Positions 7,456-17,214 are shown, counted from the stretch's first letter. The stretch: 64,000 bases of DNA from an uncultured Lachnospiraceae bacterium (GCA_910585625.1 CAJUFQ010000012.1:1-64000); one strand, 5' to 3'. The notes: generated by a model not told the origin, from the sequence alone. Numbers and translations: made by a program.

Positions 7456-7971
7456 TCATTGAGATTCACTGCAACCAAGCTGCCTTAATATTTTTAATGC
7501 CTGTTCTTTATTCCTGGTATAAAGGATGATTCCATTGCAAGTTTTTTGCATAGTCACATATGTTCCTTTCAATGATTCCGATTCTGTCATCAGATGCATC
7601 AGGTAATCTGCATAGGTATCCTGAATTTCCAGAAAGAGTGCCTCACAGTCAGAAAGGTCGAAGGAAGCGGAAGCGGCAAGCCCAAAAATTCGTTTCAGTT
7701 CCTGGTCCTGTTTTAATTGAAGAGGGGATTTGTTTATGACGAAATATCCACGCTCATCTTTGGGCAGACCCAAGGATTTGATGGCGCGCTGTACTTGTTT
7801 TGACAGGCTGTCGGAAGCCGGATAGAGGGATTCAAAATATGGCATGAAATCAGCAGCCTGACGGAAATGTTCATTACTCCCGCGTTCTCCGATTTCCGCG
7901 GTAAGGATTCTGCGTATAATGGATTCACAGGTTTCCCTGGATGGGTTTTTCGAAAATTTGTTTTGCGACAT
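7456..7971 (-). CDS. Hypothetical protein, 171 aa
   Basis: No membrane segment or signal is visible. The first half is helix-rich and contains IIRRILTAEIGERGS and a segment (LSKQVQRAIKSLGLPKDERGYFVIN) with the feel of a winged helix or repressor recognition region. The C-terminal YVTMQKTCNGIILYTRNKEQALKIL resembles a small alpha/beta domain. A distant ArgR-like layout is possible but the ArgR signature residues are not visible, so no function is given. A GGAGG site lies 5 bases before the ATG. It is monocistronic and faces the carboxypeptidase gene. Confidence 0.75.
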   Translation of the reverse strand: MSQNKFSKNPSRETCESIIRRILTAEIGERGSNEHFRQAADFMPYFESLYPASDSLSKQVQRAIKSLGLPKDERGYFVINKSPLQLKQDQELKRIFGLAASASFDLSDCEALFLEIQDTYADYLMHLMTESESLKGTYVTMQKTCNGIILYTRNKEQALKILRQLGCSESQ

Positions 7972-8140
7972 AATGCCTCCATATGGAATAAATACTTGTC
8001 TCTAGTAATAATCTATAGGATAAGAGGGAATTTGTAAAGGACAATTATTATCTTTGATTTTCCCCATTATTTAGTTTCATAGTAGCAAACGGTTTCTGTC
8101 ACAATTTATAAAAAGTGGGGAAAGCCAAATTATTGTCGAA

Positions 8141-8169
8141 TTGACAGACCTATTAAATAAGAATATAAT
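8141..8169 (+). promoter_or_regulatory. Consensus promoter of the AbiE-like pair
   Basis: TTGACA and TATAAT with exactly 17 bases between, 38 bases before the ATG. Such a full-consensus promoter is notable for a toxin-antitoxin-like operon. Confidence 0.8.
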
Positions 8170-8206
8170 GTAATCACCACCTTATAGAAAAAGGAGCGGA
8201 AAAAGT

Positions 8207-8827
8207 ATGGGAAAAGTACAGGAAAAAAAAGAGGCGCTGATTGAGAAGCTGCGCCAGGAAATGGAACTGCATGGAGGAGTCATGAGGACATCTCAACTCT
8301 ATGAGCTGTCTATGGATTACCGAAAAATCCAGCAATTTGTGGAAGAAGGCATTTTAGAGAGGATAAAGAGCGGGTATTACAGCATCGGATTCAGCGATAA
8401 ATCTGAGGAGAGCATGGTCAGCAGGCTGTTTCCAGATGGAGTCCTTTGTCTTGAGACGGCGCTTTTTTATCAGGGTTATTTGGAGATAAGACCTGCTTGC
8501 TGGCAGATAGCAGTTGATAAAAATACCTCAAAATCCAGGTTCAAGATGAATTTCCCTCCGGTGCAGCCATACTATATTGAACCGGATATTTTGATGGTGG
8601 GAGCAGAGGAGATTTCCCTTGGTGAAGGGAAGATGTTCCTCTATAATAAAGAACGGCTTATCTGTGATTGCCTGAAATTTGAAGAAAAGCTGGAGCGTGA
8701 AGCGCTACAGCAATCTTTGCGGAAGTATATTGATGAGCCGGAGAAAGATGTACAAAAGCTGATGGAGTACGCAAAGTTTCGAAAAGTTACTCAGAAAGTA
8801 CAGAATAGGATAGGAGTGTGGTTATAA
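8207..8827 (+). CDS. AbiEi-family antitoxin-like transcriptional regulator
   Basis: 206 residues. The N-terminal 65 residues form a winged-helix region (GGVMRTSQLYELSMDYRKI, then EEGILERIKSGYYSI) typical of the AbiEi antitoxin / type IV TA regulators, which repress their own operon. The rest corresponds to the AbiEi C-terminal domain (FPDGVLCLETAL, then LYNKERLICDCL). The start ATG has AAAGGAGCGG upstream. The next gene begins one base after its stop, as in AbiE operons. Assignment to the family is from pattern recognition. Antitoxin activity is inferred. Confidence 0.75.
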   Translation: MGKVQEKKEALIEKLRQEMELHGGVMRTSQLYELSMDYRKIQQFVEEGILERIKSGYYSIGFSDKSEESMVSRLFPDGVLCLETALFYQGYLEIRPACWQIAVDKNTSKSRFKMNFPPVQPYYIEPDILMVGAEEISLGEGKMFLYNKERLICDCLKFEEKLEREALQQSLRKYIDEPEKDVQKLMEYAKFRKVTQKVQNRIGVWL

Positions 8828-8828
8828 G

Positions 8829-9668
8829 ATGGATTTGGACAAAAATGATAATGAGGAGAAGTCTGTTTACGAGGCGGCAGTATCAGGAGCAGAAGAAATA
8901 TTAAGGAAAATCGGGAATGCGGCTCTATGTGGTGAACAGCTTCTGGTTAAGAACGATGCGTTTCTGGATGACAAGAGATATCAAAAGATACTTTTAGACA
9001 AAATAGAATTTTTCGTCGCGGAGGAGAAACTAGAGGAAACAGCGAAACATCTGCAGTCATTATTCCAGGAGCAAGAAGAGGGAAAAGAACAGATTATACT
9101 TTATAAAAACATACGAGAAGGGAATCCAACCAAAATTTTCCTTGAGGTAAGGGAGAGCCCTTATAAGTTTCCGTTTGAGATTCACCTGATACCTTTCTAT
9201 GGGCATGAGTTTTTTCCAGTGAAGAAATCATATGCGAAAGGAGATACAAGAGGGGAATTTACTTATTTTATGTTTCCGTCAGAGGAATACCTGGCACTGG
9301 CTTTTTATGAAATTTTAAAAGATTTGGAGTTGATTCGCGACTTGTCCTGGTATAAAGAGGTCTATGAGATGCTCTGCCAGAAACCGGCAGATGGGAGGAA
9401 AGTCTGGGAGGGTCTGAACCGCTTGCTGGGGCATTGCCCTATCCCATCTCTGGAAGGGCGACTCGATACGCTCCTGAGTTATAAGGAATACGGATATATG
9501 AAAAAACGCTGGAAAAGCCAGAGCAGGCGTAGAAAGGAATCATATCCTCAGTGGGAAGGCGTGATTTCTTTAATGCAAAGGTTCCTCTCGCCGATTTTTG
9601 AGGGGATTTTGAAAGATGAGATATTCCTTGGCGATTGGATGCCGGAGCTGGGGCGTTACCTGGATTAA
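8829..9668 (+). CDS. AbiEii-like partner protein with degenerate nucleotidyltransferase motif
   Basis: 279 residues, coupled to the AbiEi-like gene. AbiEii toxins are nucleotidyltransferases with a GS/GG...DxD-type motif. Here the corresponding N-terminal region reads ALCGEQLL, then LLDKIEFFV, so the classic hDhDh pair is replaced by D-K-I-E. The middle (EEYLALAFYEILKDLELIRDLSWYKEVYE) and the C-terminal part (YMKKRWKSQSRRR, then WEGVISLMQRFLSPIFE) match the helical region of AbiEii proteins. It could be an inactive toxin, a divergent active form or a related partner of unknown activity. Confidence 0.6.
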   Translation: MDLDKNDNEEKSVYEAAVSGAEEILRKIGNAALCGEQLLVKNDAFLDDKRYQKILLDKIEFFVAEEKLEETAKHLQSLFQEQEEGKEQIILYKNIREGNPTKIFLEVRESPYKFPFEIHLIPFYGHEFFPVKKSYAKGDTRGEFTYFMFPSEEYLALAFYEILKDLELIRDLSWYKEVYEMLCQKPADGRKVWEGLNRLLGHCPIPSLEGRLDTLLSYKEYGYMKKRWKSQSRRRKESYPQWEGVISLMQRFLSPIFEGILKDEIFLGDWMPELGRYLD

Positions 9669-9732
9669 AAATTATAGTTTGGATTGTGAGGCAACATGAT
9701 GGAGTTATCAGGGGTATAAGAGGAATTATCAT

Positions 9733-11130
9733 ATGGCGTCAGTTGAGGGGATTTTACAGAAGATAGATGCCCTTATCTGGGGAATACCGATGATTACGTT
9801 GATTCTGGCAGTGGGTGTTTACCTGACAGTGAGGCTTAGGGGAATCCAGGTACGCTGTCTTCCGCTGGCTATACGCAATCTTATCAGGGATGGAGACACA
9901 AAGGAAGAGGGAGAGGTGACAGCGTTTGCTGCTCTCTGCACATCATTATCGGCAACGGTTGGCACGGGAAATATTGTAGGCGTTGCAACTGCGTTGGTGG
10001 CTGGAGGCCCAGGTTCATTGTTTTGGATGGCGGCTGCCGCAGCCGTGGGGACGGCCACGAAATATGCAGAGTGCTTCCTTGCGGTCAGGTATCGGGTTTC
10101 GGCAGAGGATGGGCATATTTTAGGAGGCCCTTTTTATTATATCGAGCGTGGGATGGGCAGGAATTGGAAATGGCTTGCTAAATTTTTTGCATGTTCCGGT
10201 GCCGGAGCAGGGCTTTTGGGAATAGGCACATTTACGCAGATTAATGGAATTACCGGCGCAGTGAATCATTTTTTTGACCCGCATGACAGATATACCATAG
10301 ATTTCTTTGGAAGAAGTTATTCCTGGAGCGTCATCATTTCTGCCGTTATTCTGACAATCTGTGTGGCATTAATACTGATTGGAGGTTTGCGGAGGATTTC
10401 GGAAGTAGCACAGGTATTAGTGCCGTTCATGGCGGCAATGTATCTCACATCGACAGCTCTGATACTTGTCTTTCATTATAGGGAGATTCCAGAGGCTATG
10501 ATGGTAATCGTCCGCAGTGCATTCGGCTGGGACGCGGCGGCTGGAGGCACTCTTGGAGCTATGGCGCTGGCTATTCAGAAAGGTGTTGCCAGGGGCATTT
10601 TTTCCAATGAAGCGGGCTTGGGCAGCGCGCCGATTGCTGCCGCAGCTGTGCGCACGAAAGAGCCGGCGGCGCAAGGGCTGGTATCAATGCTGGGGACAGT
10701 GATTGACACGGGAATTATCTGTACCATGACCGGCCTTGCGATAGTGATTACCGGGGCATGGGATATGGGACTTGACGGTGTGGCAGTGACGGCCAGGGCG
10801 TTTCAGATAGGTCTTCCGTTCGAACCGAAGGTATCATCGTTCCTTTTGATGTCCTGCCTTGTGTGTTTTGCATTTACCACTATCATAGGATGGAATTATT
10901 ACAGTGAAAAATGCCTGGAGTATCTTGTTGGAGGACGGCGGCAGATTATGGATGCATATCGCCGGGCTTATATTGCCTGTGTTTTTCTTGGCCCATTCTT
11001 GACAGTCTCTGCTGTATGGACAATAGCAGATATTCTCAATGGTCTGATGGCAATTCCTAATCTGATTGCAGTTGTTTCATTGAGCAGCGTCATTGCCAAA
11101 GAGACAAGACAGTATCTCAGGAAGCTTTAA
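9733..11130 (+). CDS. Amino-acid carrier protein, sodium:alanine symporter family (AGCS)
   Basis: 465 residues with about ten to eleven membrane segments. AGCS carriers import alanine or glycine with sodium. The family signature GTGNIVGVATALVAGGPGS follows the second segment, and a second conserved stretch (RGIFSNEAGLGSAP) lies near residue 290. The ATG lies behind a weak AGAGG site (TAAGAGGAATTATC). The stop codon interlocks with that of the convergent spmB. Substrate is assigned only at family level. Confidence 0.92.
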   Translation: MASVEGILQKIDALIWGIPMITLILAVGVYLTVRLRGIQVRCLPLAIRNLIRDGDTKEEGEVTAFAALCTSLSATVGTGNIVGVATALVAGGPGSLFWMAAAAAVGTATKYAECFLAVRYRVSAEDGHILGGPFYYIERGMGRNWKWLAKFFACSGAGAGLLGIGTFTQINGITGAVNHFFDPHDRYTIDFFGRSYSWSVIISAVILTICVALILIGGLRRISEVAQVLVPFMAAMYLTSTALILVFHYREIPEAMMVIVRSAFGWDAAAGGTLGAMALAIQKGVARGIFSNEAGLGSAPIAAAAVRTKEPAAQGLVSMLGTVIDTGIICTMTGLAIVITGAWDMGLDGVAVTARAFQIGLPFEPKVSSFLLMSCLVCFAFTTIIGWNYYSEKCLEYLVGGRRQIMDAYRRAYIACVFLGPFLTVSAVWTIADILNGLMAIPNLIAVVSLSSVIAKETRQYLRKL

Positions 11131-11645
11131 ACAGCAAGGATGACGCTGGCAATCGTTCCCACAAGGGTCGTAAAAAGCGCTCCTGCCAGTGTGTAGCGGG
11201 TTTTCTGTACTTTGGCTGTCATAAAATAGATGCTCATAGTATAGAAAATGGTTTCCGTACAGCTCATCATGATGGATGTTATCGTGCCGTAGAGGGAATC
11301 CGGGCCATATTCTTTAAATATATCCAGTACCAGTCCGGTTGCTGCCGAGGAGGAAAACATTTTCACGATGGAGACGGGGACTAATGCAGCAGGAAAATGC
11401 AGCGGCTCCGTGATTACACCAAGCATGGAGGACAGGAGGTCAAGGAATCCTGAGGCGCGCAGGATTCCAACGCCTACCATGAGGCCGATTAAGGTTGGCA
11501 TGATGCCTATAACAGTGTGGAATCCGTCTTTTGCGCCTTTAATAAAATCATCATAAATAGGGTATTGGTTTAAAAGCCCATACCCGACAATCAGGAAAAT
11601 CAGGATAGGAATCATAGCGTCGGATAAGAAAAGGAGGATATTCAT
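11127..11645 (-). CDS. spmB: Spore maturation protein B
   Basis: 172 residues, the usual length. SpmB is a membrane protein of the NUP/Gate type needed for spore core dehydration and heat resistance. Several membrane segments and the conserved FIKGAKDGFHTVIGIMPTLI block are present, followed by VKMFSSSAATGL and TSIMMSCTETIFYT. It starts 4 bases inside the end of spmA, so the two are translationally coupled. The pair points to a sporulating lineage. Confidence 0.93.
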   Translation of the reverse strand: MNILLFLSDAMIPILIFLIVGYGLLNQYPIYDDFIKGAKDGFHTVIGIMPTLIGLMVGVGILRASGFLDLLSSMLGVITEPLHFPAALVPVSIVKMFSSSAATGLVLDIFKEYGPDSLYGTITSIMMSCTETIFYTMSIYFMTAKVQKTRYTLAGALFTTLVGTIASVILAV

Positions 11646-12262
11646 AGGCGTCCTCCTTTTTTTATGTTTTCAAAGCTTTTTTTCTCTGGCAGGCAAGCCA
11701 TTATTTTGGCAAAAATCACGCCGGCAAGGGTGGAAAAAAAGGTTGCTATCATGGCAGGCCCCAGGATAGCAGTAGGGTTTGCCGAACCATATTGGCTGCG
11801 GTAGGCAATCATGTTTACCGGAATCAGCTGGAAGGAAGAGACATTTAAAATCAGGAAGGTACACATTTCCCGGCTTGCCACTTTGCTGTGTCCGTTCAGC
11901 TTGCCCATTTCCTCCATTGCCTTTAAGCCTGCAGGTGTTGCCGCCCATCCCAGGCCAAAGACATTGGCGATGATATTTGTGGAAATATATTCGTTTGCTT
12001 TATGTTCTTTGGGGATGTTGGGAAACATGAAACGTAAGAGAGGATTCAGCACGCGCGCTGCCCCGCGAATGATTCCACAGTTTTCAGCAATGCGCATCAG
12101 GCCTACCCAGAGGGACATGACTCCCAGCATGGTGATGCACAGTGAGATAGCTTCCTTAGCGGAATCCAGGGCAGCGTTCGTGACTGCAGGGAGGTTTCCT
12201 GTGAAGGCGGCGTAGACAATGCCGATGATAATCATGAAACCCCATAAATAATTTAACATCAT
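11642..12262 (-). CDS. spmA: Spore maturation protein A
   Basis: 206 residues. It is the partner of SpmB and is likewise a membrane protein of the Gate family. The N-terminus (LNYLWGFMIIIGIVYAAFTG), the ITMLGVMSLWVGLMRIAE segment and NIIANVFGLGWAATPAGLKAM are characteristic. The ATG is the second of two adjacent methionines, or the first, and cannot be resolved. The upstream gap to the region before 12300 is short. The operon order spmA-spmB is the standard one. Confidence 0.93.
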   Translation of the reverse strand: MMLNYLWGFMIIIGIVYAAFTGNLPAVTNAALDSAKEAISLCITMLGVMSLWVGLMRIAENCGIIRGAARVLNPLLRFMFPNIPKEHKANEYISTNIIANVFGLGWAATPAGLKAMEEMGKLNGHSKVASREMCTFLILNVSSFQLIPVNMIAYRSQYGSANPTAILGPAMIATFFSTLAGVIFAKIMACLPEKKSFENIKKGGRL

Positions 12263-12327
12263 ATCACTTCCATAGATATAGTTGTTGTATTTTATGCAGG
12301 GAAGATGATGTTTATAATCTTAATATT

Positions 12328-15300
12328 TTACTGGAAAAGGCTCAAAATACCTTGCGGTTGTTGGTTTGCCTGTGCCAGAATGGCTTCATTGGCTTGCTGC
12401 AGTATGTTGGAATTTGCAAAATTTACCATTTCACTTGCCATATCGGCATCCCGCAGCCTGGATTCGGAACTTTGGGTGTTTTCCGCGATATTTCGGTTAT
12501 TCCTGGAAGCAGATTCCAGGCGGTTTTGTGTGGCTCCGAAGTAACTGCGGATTTCTGAGGTCATCTCCAGGGCAGTATTCAGGCGTTCCAATGCTTTTTC
12601 TGCATATTTTGGTTTCGAAATGCAGATGGAATTTATTTTCAAGTAGGCAGTGCTGAACCTTTGCCGGGTAATTGCTATGTGGTCGCCTTTTATGCTGTTA
12701 GGCTTGACATAGAAAGGCTGCTTCTCTTTGTCATCACCTTTTTCCGTATAGAATAGGGTGTCCCTCGCGCCGCCTTCCACTTTGTCGATAAGGTGTTCGC
12801 CCGTCTGTTTATGGGAAATTTTCAGGCATCCGTCCTCCATCGTGGCGAATAAGGGAGCCCCTGCGGCCTCCAACCCACGGGTGACTTCGGCAATCAATTC
12901 GTCAGGTGTGGGATATTCTCCTTCCGTCAGTTTCACAGGGTAAGGTACGCCGTCAACTTCAAGTGAGAAGTCAACATCGTCCGGCCCAAGGGTAACTCCT
13001 TTGGAAATGTCCTTTGTCCCTACGATATAAGAAGGGATAATCTTTCCTTCTGTCTGGTAGAAGATTTCAAACGCTGCGTTGCCTTTGACGCCATCTATCT
13101 TATAAGTTCCTTCTTCCGGCATCTTAACGCCATCCCCGGAAGCGGGGAGGCTGAAATTAATGGCGCTCTTATCATTGGCGTTTTGGACGCCCGTGACAAT
13201 ATCCCCAAGGCCGACTTTGATGGTGTTTTCTTCTAACCCTTGTTTGGCAAGCTGCTCGTTTATTTTATCCTGAAGGTGCTTCTGTAAGGCTTGCCCAGTG
13301 TAATCGCCTTCGTCCAGCGTGATATTTATGGGATATTCTACCCCGCCATAGGTTAAATCCAGAGAAAGCTGGTCGCTGTAACCTGTGCGTATCTCCGTGA
13401 TATTATTTTTTACATCTTTGCGTCCGACTGTAAAGGCAGGGCTGATAGTCTGGGTTCCATCTATGTTTTCCGTTTTATCATTGTGCTGCATTTCCGAAGC
13501 ATGTCCTAGCACTTCGTCATAAAAACCACCTGAAAAATTACTGAACTGATATTTGCTTCCTACTTCGGCGGCTTCGAATCTGACACCGCTGCCATCAACA
13601 GTGACGTTCACTTTGCCAGCTCCTATCTTGCCGTCTACCAGTGACTGTACGGTTGACTGCAGCTCAGAATATGTATATGTTTTGGATGGTACTTCGATGG
13701 AGACCGTTTTGGTAATTTCATTATCCCGGAAGGAAAAAGTAAGCTTACTGTTCCACTGATTGATTTCAATATCTCCGGCTAAAGGCTGTCCCTGCACTTT
13801 GCTGTTCGTATTGGAATGGTACCCATTAGTCCTGTTGGGACTGATGGGCCTTTTCTCTGTTGCAGGCTGGAAAGGCCCGCCGCTGGAGGAAGGCACCTTG
13901 ATGGTACTTCCAGGTTTTGTGGTGGTCAGATGCAGCTTGCCGTCAGAAGTAAAATCTGCTTTAATGCCAGAAACCTCCGTGACACCGAAGATAGCCTTCA
14001 TGGCAGTTCCGCCGTCCTCATATTCGACAGAGAAAGATGCAGAAGGTCCTTTTGAGCTGACAGTCTGGAATCCCAGCTTGTTCCCGGAAGTATATGCTTT
14101 TAAGTCTATATTATTTTCTGCAAATTTTTTGTTTAACATGTTTGTAAAGCTTTGGCGGTCATACCTTCCGGCATCCAGGGTGATTTCGTAATCCTTCTTA
14201 TTGACAGTAATTTTGAGTGTGTCAGTGGCGCCTGCTGCGATGACGATTGGGGATTCTGTTTTCTGGTTCAGGAGTGCCTGGGCAGGCTTTGCTTCGGTCA
14301 TGCTGCCAAATAGCGCTTCCACCGAATTCCCGCCGCTTTTTGTACTGTAACTTATGGTGACGTCGTTTCCTTCTTTTACAGAAGTCAGTACAAGGTTTCC
14401 GTCGGAAAGGGATGCGGTTACGCCCTTACCGGCAAGCTGCCTGTTCAATTCCGTAACAATAGTGGATGGGGTGTAATGCCCAGACCTCAGGTTCACGGAA
14501 ACAAGAGAGCTGTTGCCGTTCTGCGACAGTTGGAATTCAAAACGGTTGTTGGTTCCATCGAGATTTATGTCAGATGAGAGGGGAAGTTCGCTCGTCCATT
14601 CTGCCGGGTGTTTGATGGAGTTTAAGTCCTTTAAGAAGCTGCTGGTATCGGTGGAACAGCTGATGGAGGTTTTGGCGCCGTCATTATACTCGGGTTCAGG
14701 GAGCCTGGATTCGAGTACAAGGTTTTTTCCTTCCAGGGAGACAATGGCCCCGCCCAATTCCTTACCAAATGTTTCATCAATTTTATTTTGGAGATGCGTT
14801 ACCAGGGTATCCGGGGTATAGACTCCGTCGTCCAGTGTCAGGGTTTGCGTTTTTCCATTTAAAGAAAGTTTGATCTGGTTGTTGCTGGAATTGATTTGCA
14901 TAGAGTCTTTTAACGCCGGCCCTATCGTAAGCTTCGCGGGGTCATTTGTGATAAAATCGACAATTCCTTCCGGTTTATAGGAAGATCCTGACTGGGATCC
15001 TGACCAAGATTTTAAAGGTTCATTCTTTCCGGTAGCTGAAGAGGAAAAATTCTGGTCGCCGGAAGTTCCCCAGGCACTGACTGGGGGAAATTTATTTTCT
15101 ATCGTTTCAGGCGGGATTTGATTCTCAATGGCGTCTATGATATCGTCTGGCGTAACAGAAGGCCCGGTCGGCAGGGTAACGTCATGTTCTTTGCCATCTA
15201 CAACGATTGTCATGTTGCCTTGGGATGGATCGATGTCCCCGTCAAAAGGCGTGTCCAGGGTGGCGGAACCAGTATGTACCTTATCTGGCAAAGTATATTC

Positions 15301-17166
15301 GCGGTAACCGACAAAAATATCATTGTAACCCTGATTGCTTCCGTTTGCTGAGATAATAATAGAGTCTACTTTTTCGTCAGGTACCCCGCCCAGCATAATT
15401 CTGCCATTAGATGGCCAGATAGTGGTCTTGCCCTTATAGGCGGCTGTTGCAGGATTGCCGTTCAGCTGCTTGTCTAATTCATCAAGTACCTGTTGCAGGC
15501 TGGTGTATTTGTCCTCAGTCAGCGTAATGGTAGAAGAAGTCCCATTGATAGTGATGGTGAAGGAATCATTTACGCCTTTTTTTATTTCCAGCGGTGAAGA
15601 CGAAGAAATCCCCGACAAATCCCTCGATCCAGTGAAAGTGCCTTCTTTGTTTACGCGCGTTTCATTGGTTATGAGGGCGTAAGGGCCATATTTGTTATAT
15701 TCTCTGGACACAAATAATGTGTTGTAAGCGCTGCTTGTCGGATCTAGGTTTATATGGCTGTCCAGGCCCTTTATGCCTGATTTAAGAAAGAGTCCCTGAA
15801 AATTTCCATTTGACTGTGCTGTTGCGGTCAAATCTAGGTCATGGGATTTAAACTGGTTGTTCAGCCATTCTTCCATTTCTTTGATATTATATCTTCCTTC
15901 AGGAATTGTAAGGATTACAGGCGTTTTGCTGGTATTTGGCTGCAGGATGAGGGTATTGTTGGCGCTGTTTATTTCATAGCACTGGTGTTTTTTGTCTCTG
16001 GAATCTGTAGGCAGCACAAATCCTCCAGTGAAGGAAGCTTCTGTTTTATCAACAGTTCCGTATTTTGTATTGTCATAAAATACGGAATCATATACGCCTT
16101 CGCTTTTGTTGTCAATCTGGAACATATTCCCTTTGAACCCGGTAACAATGGCGTCGTCGCTCTGCAGTTTGATGCCAGTTCCTTTGGAGACAGCTTTTAC
16201 CGTAGTATCTTTCAGCTGGTCATTTAAAATGTCAATCAGCTGGCTTTTCGTATAGCCGCCGGGTGGCTGGATGACAATGGTCTTGGTCGTGCTTTTTCCT
16301 GAAAAGTCTTCAATGGTAAAAGTCATTGTGTCGTTTTTTCCTGCTACAATTTTCAGTTTACTGTCTTCTCTGGGAAATTCCGTCGTGCCAATGAGGGCGC
16401 CGAACCCACCGCCGCCATATACTTTGTTTAAGAGGAAGGAAAGCCCGCCGGAAACGGAGTCAATGGCTACTCCTTTTTCTAAGTTGACGTTACATGTCCC
16501 ATCTTTCGTAAATTCCAGTATCAGTTCTTCATCTGTATCCGGGAGTTCGTCCAGGGCGGATGCAATTTCATCCACCAGTTCCTGTGTGGTGTACTGTCCA
16601 GGTGGTACGGTGATGGTAACAGATTGCTGTGGCGCTCCTTCCTCCGTGCGGTACGTCAAGGAAAGGTCGTTGCTGCCTGCGGAGATGACATGAATCTGCT
16701 GCGGATCCCAGCGGATATTTCCCTCGCATTGATAGTAAGGGCTGTCATGCTCTTCAAAGATGGGCATGGTGTTGAATTCTGTCGTCCCGCTGATTCTGTC
16801 AAGTTCGCTCTGAAGGGACTCAAATTCCAATTCCAGGGCCATGCGGTCCTCATCTGTGTTCGTATCATTTAAGGATTGGACGGTCAGTTCCGTCATCCTG
16901 TGCATGATTGCCTGGGCTTCATGCAAAGCTCCATCCCCGGTCTGTACCCAGGAGGCGCCGTCTTGTACATTTTTGGTTCCCTGGTCTAAACCCCTTATCA
17001 TAGTTCTCATTTTTTCTGATATAGAGAGTCCTGCTGCATCATCCGCAGCTTTGTTGATACGGTAGCCGGTCGAGAGCTTCTCCATGGATTTTACTTTGGT
17101 GTTAACGTTCGTTTTCAGCTGGTTGGCGGAGTTTAAAGCCAGAAGGTTGTTACTTACAGTTAACAT
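12328..17166 (-). CDS. Giant flagellin with about eleven central repeats
   Basis: 1612 residues, against 270-500 for ordinary flagellins. The N-terminal 170 residues are a normal D0/D1 region (NNLLALNSANQL, then EKLSTGYRINKAADDAAGLSISEKM, so surface-filament assembly should be possible). The last 90 residues are a normal D1/D0 end (NRNIAENTQSSESRLRDADMA, then ILQQANEAILAQANQQPQGI). Between them about eleven modules of 100-130 residues each carry a GxYTxxELxxxLNxxL-type element similar to the flagellin/hook IN motif. They presumably form a large outward D2/D3 decoration. No HExxH protease motif of flagellinolysins was found. A GGGGG ribosome site precedes the ATG. No other flagellar gene is adjacent. 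Confidence 0.9.
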   Translation of the reverse strand: MLTVSNNLLALNSANQLKTNVNTKVKSMEKLSTGYRINKAADDAAGLSISEKMRTMIRGLDQGTKNVQDGASWVQTGDGALHEAQAIMHRMTELTVQSLNDTNTDEDRMALELEFESLQSELDRISGTTEFNTMPIFEEHDSPYYQCEGNIRWDPQQIHVISAGSNDLSLTYRTEEGAPQQSVTITVPPGQYTTQELVDEIASALDELPDTDEELILEFTKDGTCNVNLEKGVAIDSVSGGLSFLLNKVYGGGGFGALIGTTEFPREDSKLKIVAGKNDTMTFTIEDFSGKSTTKTIVIQPPGGYTKSQLIDILNDQLKDTTVKAVSKGTGIKLQSDDAIVTGFKGNMFQIDNKSEGVYDSVFYDNTKYGTVDKTEASFTGGFVLPTDSRDKKHQCYEINSANNTLILQPNTSKTPVILTIPEGRYNIKEMEEWLNNQFKSHDLDLTATAQSNGNFQGLFLKSGIKGLDSHINLDPTSSAYNTLFVSREYNKYGPYALITNETRVNKEGTFTGSRDLSGISSSSPLEIKKGVNDSFTITINGTSSTITLTEDKYTSLQQVLDELDKQLNGNPATAAYKGKTTIWPSNGRIMLGGVPDEKVDSIIISANGSNQGYNDIFVGYREYTLPDKVHTGSATLDTPFDGDIDPSQGNMTIVVDGKEHDVTLPTGPSVTPDDIIDAIENQIPPETIENKFPPVSAWGTSGDQNFSSSATGKNEPLKSWSGSQSGSSYKPEGIVDFITNDPAKLTIGPALKDSMQINSSNNQIKLSLNGKTQTLTLDDGVYTPDTLVTHLQNKIDETFGKELGGAIVSLEGKNLVLESRLPEPEYNDGAKTSISCSTDTSSFLKDLNSIKHPAEWTSELPLSSDINLDGTNNRFEFQLSQNGNSSLVSVNLRSGHYTPSTIVTELNRQLAGKGVTASLSDGNLVLTSVKEGNDVTISYSTKSGGNSVEALFGSMTEAKPAQALLNQKTESPIVIAAGATDTLKITVNKKDYEITLDAGRYDRQSFTNMLNKKFAENNIDLKAYTSGNKLGFQTVSSKGPSASFSVEYEDGGTAMKAIFGVTEVSGIKADFTSDGKLHLTTTKPGSTIKVPSSSGGPFQPATEKRPISPNRTNGYHSNTNSKVQGQPLAGDIEINQWNSKLTFSFRDNEITKTVSIEVPSKTYTYSELQSTVQSLVDGKIGAGKVNVTVDGSGVRFEAAEVGSKYQFSNFSGGFYDEVLGHASEMQHNDKTENIDGTQTISPAFTVGRKDVKNNITEIRTGYSDQLSLDLTYGGVEYPINITLDEGDYTGQALQKHLQDKINEQLAKQGLEENTIKVGLGDIVTGVQNANDKSAINFSLPASGDGVKMPEEGTYKIDGVKGNAAFEIFYQTEGKIIPSYIVGTKDISKGVTLGPDDVDFSLEVDGVPYPVKLTEGEYPTPDELIAEVTRGLEAAGAPLFATMEDGCLKISHKQTGEHLIDKVEGGARDTLFYTEKGDDKEKQPFYVKPNSIKGDHIAITRQRFSTAYLKINSICISKPKYAEKALERLNTALEMTSEIRSYFGATQNRLESASRNNRNIAENTQSSESRLRDADMASEMVNFANSNILQQANEAILAQANQQPQGILSLFQ

Positions 17167-17214
17167 CTTATGTATCCCCCTTTGTAATATTATTTTTCCC
17201 CATTGTTTGTTATG

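Noticed and set aside
9669..9732. Glycine riboswitch before the alanine/sodium symporter
   Set aside because: Only 64 bases separate the genes; no tandem aptamer.
12352..16872. Long plus-strand open frames opposite the flagellin
   Set aside because: They follow codon-bias shadows of the minus-strand gene and have no ribosome sites or recognisable domains.
12328..17166. Flagellinolysin (protease flagellin)
   Set aside because: HEAQAIMH lies in the D1 helix and does not fit HExxH; no zinc-protease domain is evident in the central region.
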